From contig JASXTE010000017.1 in the NCBI GenBank assembly GCA_030280995.1, positions 4,298,501-4,362,500 of the forward strand: a DNA stretch of 64,000 nt, written 5' to 3'. Below, in pieces: positions 1 to 9,230 of the stretch. The notes beneath the pieces were generated by a model. The model ran no database searches. It was not told the origin of the DNA and worked only from the letters and a program-made list of their open reading frames with translations. The translations under genes and the position numbers were made by a program. Source of the stretch: Hemileia vastatrix (taxonomy: Eukaryota > Basidiomycota > Pucciniomycetes > Pucciniales > Zaghouaniaceae). The first letter of the stretch is position 1. Each line of letters begins with the position of its first letter.

Positions 1-1275
1 ACTGTTGAAACTTCTTCTAGACCAAAGGGATCGTCTGAAAATGCTTGAAACTAGTGCATCCACATGTGCAGACCCTGCACTTTCACTCTACAAACTCCAG
101 AAGCCAAACTATACAATGGGGATTGTGACTCTTGTAACTCTAAAAAGAAAAGATGTGATAGAGACTCCAACTACCCTATACCTCCACCTTCACCTTCTAA
201 AAAATACATTTCCAGATCCCCTACTAGATCCCCAGACTAGGTCCAGAATCTTCTTCCTGATCTTCAGCTCCTTCCAGAAGATCCAGGAGATCAGTGCCCA
301 GAACTCTCTACAAATGGCCAGCTTTATCTTCCCAAAATTCTGCTTTTATCTCTTCATTTTCAGCTCCTAGGCTTCTAGATTGCATCCAAGTGGTCCGCTG
401 AAATTGGACAGCCATCCTGCCCCGCTAGAAAGCCATAATCAGGCTCAAAACCTCCAAAATCATTAAAAAAACAACAACACTTCTATGCAACAACCTCCTA
501 GTGCTCCCAGAGTAATGCAGGAATATTATTTTAAGGTCCAACAACACCAAAAATTCCCAAAATTCTAGAAGACCTTTTAAAGCTCCCCAAGAAAAACCCA
601 GATCTCCCAAAACTTCACAAACCCCAAAATCACCTTCTCCATCCAGAAGAAGAGACTACACCTCCCCTCTTCCTGCCAACTATTCCTCTAACGGGGTTTT
701 TTCTTCAAGGAATTCCTCCAGAAGACAACAGTTGGTCCCTAGATCACATTCACCTGCCCCATCATACAACAACATTGGTTTTCCAGCACCAAAAACCAAT
801 CCAACTGAGCAGGATATCAATAACAACAACAACACCAAAAAAATTTTTCCTTCTCCAGCTAGGCCCCAGGAACAGATCCATCCCAGCTCACCTTCTCAGC
901 ACCCAATGGAAAAAAATCAAGACAACCCATATTAATCTCTGGCTGATCCTCCAACCACACATCTTTCCATTCCTTCTGAAGTCCAAGTCAGTGTTGCTTA
1001 CAATTTTGAGGAACTTCCCATATGTTATTACAATAATGTTTCATCCAATTTCATCAACATAAAACAACTTCTGAGAAAAATTCTTCTTGTTAAGATAGCA
1101 CCCCTCCTCCTGAAACTACTATTGGAGTTGGACAACCTCTTGAAACTTCTATAACCCTGGATTATGAGGATATGAAATGAAACCTAAGCATCATGTGTTC
1201 AAATATGCTAAAGAATTTTGCTCTTCATGGACCATTGAATGAGTTTGAAAAGACCCTGAGACAGAAACTTCTGGG
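1..1275 (+). pseudogene. decayed Zn2Cys6-like accessory gene of a family-B retroelement
   Basis: This stretch is collinear at the nucleotide level with 36059-37345 inside element B1 and carries the same antisense accessory gene. In the zinc-cluster frame it reads CIHMCRPCTF near position 55 and then a CDSCNSKKKRCDRD cluster, the CX2CX6C half of a fungal binuclear cluster. A TGA (46-48) stands where the first cluster cysteine is expected, a TAG follows at 52-54, and further stops and indels break the serine/proline-rich middle. The C-terminal block (about 1095-1270) still matches the conserved exon of the B1 copy. The match stops abruptly near 1275, where chromovirus leader sequence begins. 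The gene is cut on the left by the window edge. It is non-functional as read. Confidence 0.7.
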
Positions 1276-1878
1276 TTTTCCCCGACCGTGAATCAAACCG
1301 AAGATCTTATTTTTAGGTTTATATTTATTTAAAAGTTATATAATTTGTGGGTGATTTAACAATCACTACTGTAAGTCGACTTTTGCTCCTATCAACTCTT
1401 ATATTAGATTTTTTATTGCAATAACAGTGATTGTGGCCTAGTGCTGAGTCACTGAGTGTAAGTGTTAAATAAATTTATAATTTTTTTCCTAGTTGACTAT
1501 TATAGACTGTTAATACTTCTTAGTCCTAGAAGAATTTCACAAAATTTTAATATTAATATTTAAATTATTAAATTAATTTTTATTATTATTAATTTTGTTG
1601 ATTTTTGGTTGACTATAATAGTACTCTGTACTTAGTTCCAGTAATTGCCATATACAAATTTGGTAATTTTAGTGTTGGTTGACATTAAAACTTAATTGTT
1701 TAGTCCCAATAATAAATTTTATTCTTATATAATTGTCTTTATTTGATTATTTTAAATAAATACTTTATATTTAAAATATTTTGTATTTCTTTTTATAAAT
1801 AAAAATATTTTGATATAAATTTATTATTATTATTTTGGTCTCATAAAACTAAAAAGTATAATTATTTAAAGGCATTAT
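1276..1878 (+). other. untranslated leader of chromovirus A1
   Basis: This is AT-rich non-coding sequence. It aligns with the leader of A2 (about 12893-13494), including the shared block around 1418-1470 with AATAACAGTGATTGTGG and CACTGAGTGTAAGTG. I see no gene. The expected 5' LTR and primer-binding site are absent. Confidence 0.65.
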
Positions 1879-3776
1879 TTGATTAGTCTACCCACTTACA
1901 TGACTAGAAAGTTGACTGAGAGCATGGATAACCTTAAAGTGGATGAAATTGATGTTGATTGTGAAGCTGATTCTGTAAGCTCTTTAAAATTAATATATAA
2001 AAAATCAATGGCTTATAATAGAACTTCTCATTTTACTGAAAGTAGAAATGTCAGGAGGGGTGGAGGCAATAAGCTACCTTCCCCCAATCATTCAGAAGGA
2101 AGTCAAACCTCTGGTCAATCAGGAAAATCTTCTAAAAGGTATAAAAATAAAAAAGATTCCTCTAAACCAGCAAGTCAACAATTTTTCCAGCCACATCAAG
2201 GAGCTGAGAGCAGAAAGTATGAAATACAAGGAAAGAGTGGAAACCCTTTGGTCCCAGATGAAAGAGCTTCTATCTCAAAAGCAGGTTCATTATCTCATGA
2301 GCCACTATCAACAGAATGTGCAACATCCTCCTCATCATCAGCTTGGCCCATCCAGAACACCCAATTTCCATCCTCCTCCTCATACTTACCAACAAAGCAG
2401 GAGAAAGAATTCCCAAGCCCAAACTCAAACCAAGGGGATTTTTCCTCCTCTGCCATGGTAAGTATTTTGGTTGATAAACATTTTGGAGTATATTCTGATA
2501 AGCCTTCTTCTACAGGTAATCTAATTTAGAGTGTTTAAAGAACAGTTAAAACTGTTAAAAGACAGCTTCCTGTAACTAGTAGCCCTAATGATGTTTTAAG
2601 TAAACTTTCTTTTGATAAACCATTACATTTAACCTCTACCTCTTTAATTAATACTACTCTTGCTACTAAGAATGATTCTGTTGCTTCTCAAAATTTATGT
2701 TTTACTTGAAAAAACTTCTGAAGAAATATTGAGAGACTCTCCTGATTTTAATGTTATCAAAGACAAAACTTTGAGAGAATTGTTAAAACATGAGATTTTT
2801 AGATTAAATAATTTGTATTTACATCGCAAAGTAGGTTCTTCTGTTCAAGACACAGATTTTTTCAGTTTAAAAGACACATTAAATAACATCCTTGCTCAAC
2901 AGAAGTCTATTAAAATTGATCACAGATCACTTTCAGATAAATATAGTCATCTACACAAAGTTATTGATGATCTATAACCTCTTCTGGATGAAAATACTTC
3001 TTTAAAAAATGACAATAAGCTTCTGCATAGTGAATTGAGAAAATTGAAAATTGATTTCCAAAATTTAAGTAATAAATTCTCTTTAGATGAGGACAGATAT
3101 GTTCTATATATTGCTAGGATTAATGATCAACTATCTTATATTCCTGATTTAAGAAATAAATTGTCTGATCTTGAGAGAAAATTTTCTGCATTACAGGCTG
3201 TTCATAATACTCATTGTCATGAGTTAAAAAATATTTCTCAACCTGCTGTTAATAATAAAAATAAACAGCCTGAACAGGGTGTTTCTTCTCTCCCTTGTAA
3301 TGTACCAATTTTGCCAGCTGAAAATTATTCTTTAAAATCTGTTACATCAAATAAAAATTATTTTTATTCTCACAATGAGCCAACTACCTCTGTAAATAAT
3401 GAAACATCTGAACACCTTTCAAGAATTCAAAAATTGATAACCTTGAATAGTTCAAACCTAAAAACTGACAATCCTGGAAGTAATAAAAATTGGCCTAAAT
3501 TGGACCAATATCCTACCTTTGATGGTGATTCTTCATCTGATTGGCAACACTTTATCCAAAGAATTGATAATTTAAAAAAATCTTATAAACTGCCAGATGA
3601 GGAAAGTTTTTCTAAGTTAATTTCTTTATTTTCCAATGTAGCCTTGATGTGATATGAATCTGTTTTGTTAGATAACAACCATAATACATGGAATGAATGG
3701 AAAACTATGATTGAGAATCAGTGTGGTGGTTCAAAATTTAGGTTGGCTCAGAAAGGACTGTATAAAAATACTAAAT
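1879..3776 (+). pseudogene. gag of A1, first part (broken)
   Basis: Gag is the structural protein of the element. The most plausible start is ATG 1924 (MDNLKVDEID), equivalent to MDNMQVDEIE in A2. Two overlapping frames are open over 2048-2461, and one ends in FPPLPW followed by a stop within CCATGGTAAG. Downstream, coiled-coil-like sequence (SEEILRDSPDFNVIKDKTLRELL, split here) and the capsid block WPKLDQYPTFDGDSSSDWQ (3490-3545) are recognisable from A2 and A4. Stops replace codons present in A2, for example TAG and TAA near 2527-2540, TAA near 2977 and TGA at 3650-3652. The Harbinger element interrupts gag at 3777 and the gene resumes at 7998. Confidence 0.75.
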
Positions 3777-3808
3777 AGGGGGTGTCAGTTCTGGCAAATC
3801 CGCACTTA
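3777..3808 (+). repeat. left terminal inverted repeat of the Harbinger element
   Basis: It starts AGGGGGTGTCAGTTCTGGC and matches the reverse complement of 7963-7994. Inside it, AAGTGCGGATTT-type subterminal repeats and their inverse recur at 3805-3860. Confidence 0.9.
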
Positions 3809-4054
3809 AATTAAGTGCGGATTTCAAACCAAATCAGCACTTACAAATCAGCACTTAAATTTTGCAAAAAAGTCACTTATTTCAAAAAAGGGTGTCAGTT
3901 ATGACCTCAAATCAGCACTTTTTTCCCGTTTTTTTTCACAACCACATTTTGGCCACAAAACATCCCTTCCTTTCTTACCCCATCCCTGTCACATGTGACA
4001 CACTGACCTTCCTCGCTACCTACCCATCAATCCTCGGCACACACCCCTTCCTGA

Positions 4055-4226
4055 CATTTTCAATATTTTGACCAGGCATGTTTACATTCTTTTTTACTTA
4101 TTTCTTCTACTTTTTAATCTTTTTTCTTGTTATGTGCCAGTTTCATAATGCCTCCCAGACATTCCAAATCTCAAAAGGTAACTCAAAAATCTGCTTCGTC
4201 ACAAAAGTCTCCTCGTAAAGCAAGGA
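4055..4226 (+). repeat. duplicated promoter and first codons of the SANT-like gene, copy 1
   Basis: This segment is essentially identical to 4389-4560. It includes the upstream region, an ATG and the first 20 or so codons of the SANT-like gene, then runs into unrelated sequence and a stop. The 162 bp between the copies (4227-4388) match the inner part of the MITE at 43674-44504. Copy 1 is a dead start and copy 2 leads into the full gene. Confidence 0.85.
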
Positions 4227-4388
4227 TTACATAGAAAAAAAATCAGTGACTTTTTCTATTACTTACAACTGTTTTTACAGAATTGAAAACTATGTTTCAG
4301 CTAATATTTTATGGAAGTGAACTCTGTTCTTTGCCCGAAGAACAGAGTTCATCCTCCTATTTTCACATTCTGTTTGCACCAATCTCCA
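4227..4388 (+). repeat. MITE-derived segment with the GAACTCTGTTCTTCG palindrome
   Basis: It is the reverse complement of about 44085-44290 in the second MITE, including the 15-bp-arm palindrome with a three-base spacer at 4319-4351. It lies exactly between the two duplicated gene starts, so it was probably inserted or copied together with the duplication. Confidence 0.75.
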
Positions 4389-4482
4389 ACATTTTCAATA
4401 TTTTGACCAGGCATGTTTACATTCTTTTTTACTTATTTCTTCTACTTTTTAATCTTTTTTCTTGTTATGTGCCAGTTTCATA

Positions 4483-5797
4483 ATGCCTCCCAGACATTCC
4501 AAATCTCAAAAGGTAACTCAAAAATCTGCTTCGTCACAAAAGTCTCCTCGTAAAGCAAGCCCTACACCTGAAAAATCAAAGGCAGGTTCAGGTCAGCTTA
4601 AAAAGGATGATTATCTCATCATAATCAACTTCCTTAAAATAAAATCAAATTTTGAAGCATTTTTTGGATGTGAAAAGTCCACTCGTATTGGACGTCCACC
4701 TTCTTCAAAGGTTAATGGCTACTTGTTGATGGCCAATGAAGTAAGGAAGAAAACAAGGGGGAGAATCGATATCAATCCTAAACAAATGAAGGAGAGATTT
4801 AAGAGTTACCATTCAAAATATAAAAAGACTCATCATGCTGTAAATGAAACTGGCTTTTGTATTGACGATGATGATTTGGAGATTGGAATTACTACTGTTT
4901 CCGAAAAGCTCAATGTCATGTGTCCTTTCTATGAGGAAATGGATAATCTTTTTGGCACCCGAGTTGATGTAAACCCTTGGTTTCTACACGATACTACTAA
5001 GCATATACCCTCTGGATCCAAACCTTCCTATAATCCTCCCAACACACCTTTACTTGAAGAAGATCAATCCCCTCCACCTTCTAACCATAGTTCAGCTGAA
5101 GATGATCCCAACTATCAAGCAGAACAATTATATCGCAGAAGATCTGAATCCTCAGAGGCCCAAAATTTAAATGTATGTTTACTTTTTGTTTTTTCTTCAA
5201 TTCTTCTCTGAATTTCTCTTTCTTTCTAGTCTCCTCCTACTCAAACTCAATCTCCATTAAATAATCTCAATTCTGGAAATGTGAATACCTCTTTAGAAGC
5301 TGCTTTAGAAGAACTTCCTGAAGCCTCTTGTTCAAACTCCAAACTAAAGCGTCGAGCCTCAACTTCAATGAACTTGAACCATCTATTAAAACGTGGTAAT
5401 ACTTCAACAAGCTCATTTGGCTCCCTTGAGGATTATTTTGAAAAAAAAGATATAAGTAAGTTTTGTTTACTATATATCTTAATCATTAACTCATTTATTT
5501 ATTTATCTCAATTTAATTTTCTCAGCGAAATCAACTATTGCAAATAATGCCCTTGACTTTGAGAAGATGAAGTTTGATCATATGCTAAGGAAAGATCAGC
5601 AAGCCTTAGATTTGGAAGAAAAAAAATTTGAGGTAGAGCAGATGGAAAGAGTAAATGACCGTCAATTTCAAAGAGAAATGGCTACTTGTGAATTGGAAAA
5701 ACAAGAGAGTTTTAAAAAAAAAGATTTCATTATGGAATGTGTTAAAAATGGCCAATCTTATGAGGACATTAAAAAATTACTTGACCTTTTCAATTGA
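4483..5797 (+). CDS. SANT/Myb-like DNA-binding protein of the Harbinger element (three exons)
   Basis: The gene splices cleanly: exon 1 4483-5172, intron 5173-5229 (GTATGT...CTAG), exon 2 5230-5455, intron 5456-5525 (GTAAGT...TCAG), exon 3 5526-5797. It gives about 395 residues with a good frame throughout. Residues about 1-45 are Ser/Lys-rich (MPPRHSKSQK). Residues about 48-140 form a trihelix or SANT-like DNA-binding part with the conserved GRPPSSKVNGYLLMANEVRKK block and the RFKSYHSKYKK helix. The middle is acidic and Ser/Pro-rich. Exon 3 is a charged coiled coil (LDLEEKKFEVEQMERVNDRQF) ending in a YEDIKKLLDLF motif. Harbinger partner proteins of this kind bind the element ends and bring the transposase to the nucleus. 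A related fossil lies at 52015-52207. The call is firm for the family plan; the exact fold is inferred. Confidence 0.8.
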
Positions 5798-5951
5798 TAA
5801 ATTGTTTTTCTAGTTAATTTAATTTTGGTAATATTTTCTTATATGCTGACTTATAAAAGGAAAAGAATATAGTACGTTATTTTTGACAAAAATTTGAATG
5901 TATAATAAAAATTTTCTATCTTTACTTTCTAGTCAATAAGTTTGCTTATCT

Positions 5952-6135
5952 AAATTTTTCTAAGTCATCAATTTCACATGTCAGATTTAAAAAATTGGCA
6001 ATGCCCTCCCCTGCATTTTATTGAAACAAGGGGTGGGTACCACCAAATTTTTCTAAGTCATCAATTTCACATGTCAGATTTAAAAAATTGGCAATACCCT
6101 CCCCTGCATTTTATTGAAGTAAAGGGTGAAAGTCA
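5952..6135 (+). repeat. tandem duplication of about 93 bp downstream of the SANT-like gene
   Basis: Two nearly identical units each contain TCACATGTCAGATTTAAAA and a CCCTCCCCTGCATTTTATTG box. A related box (CCCTCCCTGCAATTTACTA) lies at 52415-52440 behind the fossil SANT-like exon, so this is conserved 3' sequence of the gene family. Confidence 0.75.
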
Positions 6136-6584
6136 TCAAAATTTAATATAATTACATAAATTAATTAATATATAAATAAGATATGTCAAGTATACTACTT
6201 TTAAAGTAATGACAATTCCTTAAGCCAAAATGCAGATCAAGTCTAGAAACTAGGTTTGGGACTTTCCACAGGTATAGGCTAGAGGAACCCCATGAAACAA
6301 ATTAATGTTATCATGATTACCATTTATACAACACAAGGTCGTGGGCCCATTACTTTAATTTCATAAATTGAAATATCATATTTATTTATTAAAAATTTAT
6401 GGAAGAATATTAAATATTTGGTTATTTTTTTGTATATATTACTTGATTGAGTTACTAAGAGGGGCAATAATGCTCTAACAACATGCTCGCTGCATTAGAA
6501 CTCAAACATGTAATAATACAAAAAATTTTAAAGAATTTTCTTTGATGGAAAAACAATAATTTTACATTTTCAGCTAATATTTTA
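6136..6584. other. Harbinger interior without a gene
   Basis: This is AT-rich sequence with no readable frame. The transposase catalytic domain would be expected about here on the minus strand, but I see no DDE-type coding sequence. Confidence 0.5.
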
Positions 6585-7076
6585 TGGAAGTGAACTCTGT
6601 TCTTCACCCGAAGAACAGAGTTCATCCTCCTATTTTCACACTCTGTTTAAAAAGAATAAAATGACTTACCTGGAGAGATGAGTTTAGAAAAAAGAAATAT
6701 AAGTGAATGGAAGTGAACTCTGTTCTTCGCCTGAAGAACAGAGTTCATCCTCCTATTTTCACACTCTGTTTAAAAAGAATAAAATGACTTACCTGGAGAG
6801 ATGAGTTGAGAAAAAAGAAATATAAGTGAATGGAAGTGAACTCTGTTCTTCGCCCAAAGAACAGAGTTCATCCTCCTATTTTCACACTCTGTTTAAAAAG
6901 AATAAAATGACTTACCTGGAGAGATGAGTTGAGAAAAAAGAAATATAAGTGAATGGAAGTGAACTCTGTTCTTCGCCCAAAGAACAGAGTTCATCCTCCT
7001 ATTTTCACACTCTGTTTAAAAAGCATAAAATGACTTACCTGGAGAGATGAGTTGAGAAAAAAGAAATATAAGTGAA
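6585..7076 (+). repeat. tandem array, four units of 123 bp, each with a 15-bp-arm palindrome
   Basis: Units begin at about 6585, 6708, 6831 and 6954, a constant 123-bp period. Each holds GAACTCTGTTCTTCG, a three-base spacer and its inverse (with one or two substitutions), then CACTCTGTTTAAAAAG and an ACTTACCTGGAGAGATGAG block. Read on the minus strand the last block is CAGGTAAGT, a perfect splice donor. The array therefore repeats a donor site together with the palindrome at the 3' side of the transposase exon. Confidence 0.9.
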
Positions 7077-7686
7077 ATTGATTGAGTGATGTAGGAAGAG
7101 AGGAGAAAACGGATATGAGTGAAGAAAAAAAAGAGAGTGACTGAAAAAATATGCGTTTGCTGAAAATATGCGATTTCATTTTTGTTGGCCAGGTGAGAAG
7201 TTGAGATTCCAAGGAGTTGATGGCAGTGATACATCGTTTGGTATAAGTGTTAACTGAACCATACCCTAAATCAAAGACATTTTCTAAATGTTTCAAAGCG
7301 GCTCCATTACCATTTGAACCCAAACGACATAGTGTGATGGCCAATTGAATTGAAGGATGTCGTTGTTCTTTTTGAGAATTATTGTGAAATATGGGATGAT
7401 CCTGAATAAGCTCAAGCAATTTAAGGAAACATTCCTGAGAAGTCCTGAACAGCTGTCTAAAACTGGGTGTAGATAGGTTAAGAAGTGTTTGGATGGTGTA
7501 CTTGGGGGTATGAAGTACTTGAGGCTTTCTGGGAAGAAGGTAACGTTTCCTGGCCATTTTTGATAAAAAGACAAAATCTTCTTCTAGATCAGAATCAGAA
7601 TCGCAATCAGAGTCCAAGAGCAGTTCAAGAGCCATGAAAGTCATTGCTTTATGTAATTTATCACGATTTGAAAGTGAGGAAGGCAT
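6991..7686 (-). pseudogene. Harbinger transposase, N-terminal part only
   Basis: The frame starts at ATG 7686 (MPSSLSNRDKLHKAM). Residues 45 to about 165 match the N-terminal, helix-turn-helix part of PIF/Harbinger transposases in style: FRQLFRTSQECFLKLLELI, IQLAITLCRLGSNGNGAAL and a DLGYGSVNTYTKRCITAI helix. The nuclease part with its three acidic residues does not follow. After about residue 165 the sequence becomes low-complexity Phe/Ser-rich reading of intron and repeat DNA and ends in the 123-bp array. The gene lies convergent to the SANT-like gene. It is most likely a deletion derivative. It could still be a spliced first exon whose partner exons were lost. Confidence 0.7.
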
Positions 7687-7899
7687 AACTCTTATATGAT
7701 ATGATATGAAGATGTAAGTGATGTACGATGTTTTGAGTTATGAAGTGTTATTCTGCGGAGTGCTGCGTATGAATGGGATGATGCTGACAAATCAGTGAAA
7801 TGGGACTTGATGGTGAAATCAGCACTTTTGGTTGAGAAAGTGCGGATTTGAGTGAAATAAGTGACTTATTTCATTTTGAAATCCACCAGTATTGGGGCT

Positions 7900-7994
7900 A
7901 GTGTGTTTTGGAAATCCGCACTTATTTAAGTGCGGATTTGGTCAAATTTAAGTGCGGATTTGTAAGTGCGGATTTGCCAGAACTGACACCCCCT
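7900..7994 (-). repeat. right terminal inverted repeat and subterminal repeats of the Harbinger element
   Basis: It ends CTGACACCCCCT. Three copies of the AAGTGCGGATTT word lie within 7920-7975, a likely transposase or SANT-protein binding array by analogy with other Harbinger ends. Confidence 0.85.
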
Positions 7995-7997
7995 AAT

Positions 7998-9230
7998 ATG
8001 TATCCTCCTCTGTTGAAAAGCCCATTGTTTTTCTTATGAAATTAACAAAAATCCTGAGAGCAATTGATCCAAAGATGGATTATGATATTTGGAGAGATAA
8101 AATCCTGTATAAATTACCGAATTCTCCTAGAGATTTAATTGTAGCTAGAACTGAGCATGTGAGGGAACATTCTTCTTTCATTAATATCTGTAATGAAGTA
8201 ATTCTCAACCATACATATTAACCAAAGAATTACCTTGGAAAATCTTATCATGATCAAATTAAACCTTCTACAAAGCCCCCAGAAAAATCTGGTAAACCCT
8301 CTGCCCCAGTTGCACCTAAAAAATATGCAACAAATACTTGTTTTAAATGTAACAAATCATGTCAAAAGGTTCATTATTGTGACAATAAAATTCATCTTGT
8401 TGAACAAAATGAAGACACTGATGATGCTGAAATTGATATCAATAATTCTTCTAGTGACTGTGAAAGTAATATCTCCTATGACAATGAATCTGTTAAAGAT
8501 GTTTTAATGTTCGAACAAGATGTCCAATATTTAGATAATATATCTGAAGAATGTGCATTGGATTTATCTTCAGTGGAAAATGCTGAAATAATTAAAGATA
8601 TTACTAACAATTCTATATCAATATCCCCTTTGAAGGCACCTGTTATTATTAATGGTAAAAACTTTGAGGTAGTTCTTGACTCTGGTGCTAGAGGAAGTGT
8701 AGTCTCTGAAAAACCACTAGCTTCAGTGGATAAGGATTATTTAAGTAAATTATTACCTATGACATCTGAAAAATGGAAAGGGTATCGTTCTATTTTGTGT
8801 CCTATTGGCAACTACAAAACCTTGGTATTTTTTAAATATAATGGTGGTTTTGTCAGAGCTATTTGTGAATTTGTTGTCATGAAGAATGATAAATTAAGAA
8901 ATTGGTTTATTATGGGTAATGATATTTTAAGCATGCTTGGTGTGAAATTGGACCCAGCTAATAATTGCTTCACCTTGGGATTGAATGGAAAAAGAAAGTT
9001 AAAAATTTCCTCCCCTAGGAAACCTTCTGTGCATCTGTTAAAGTCTTGTAACTCATTGGTCCAGTGTAAAGGCAGACCAACAAGTAAGAAATAATTTATT
9101 GAATGAAATAAATACTGCCTCTTTTGGTGATCAGTTAACTAGTGAACAAAAGGATTCTATAATTTCCTCAATTGCCTCTTTCCCTATGGCTTTTGCTCAT
9201 GGTTCTCATGTCTAAGGAATTGTTCAGGAT
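7998..9230 (+). pseudogene. gag C-terminus and aspartic protease of A1 (broken)
   Basis: This resumes gag after the Harbinger insertion. The capsid end (MDYDIWRDKILYKLPNSPRDL) is followed by a degenerate knuckle: CFKCNKSCQKVHYC replaces the CX2C...GHXC form (CYKCNKPWQKGHVC) seen in A2. The retropepsin follows, with catalytic VLDSGARGSVVS at about 8674-8709; the usual DSGAG is here DSGAR. Stops at about 8219 (TAA for Glu) and a small indel near 9080 separate the pieces. The protease releases the mature proteins from the polyprotein in active relatives. This copy cannot make a continuous product. Confidence 0.75.

Larger units (their letters stand above)
3777..7994. mobile_element. PIF/Harbinger-type DNA transposon, 4218 bp
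   Basis: The ends are perfect inverted repeats, AGGGGGTGTCAG at the left and CTGACACCCCCT at the right, continuing as near-matches (TTCTGGCAAATCCGCACTTA). Both ends carry subterminal repeats of AAGTGCGGATTT. The insertion is flanked by a 3-bp duplication, AAT at 3774-3776 and AAT at 7995-7997, and removing one copy plus the element restores the gag sequence found in A2. It carries two convergent genes, a SANT/Myb-like gene on plus and a transposase N-terminal part on minus. That is the classic two-gene Harbinger plan. The transposase catalytic part is missing, so this copy is probably not autonomous. Confidence 0.9.

Noticed and set aside
6585..7076. CRISPR-like array
   Set aside because: The 123-bp units are contiguous copies without unique spacers, inside a eukaryotic DNA transposon.
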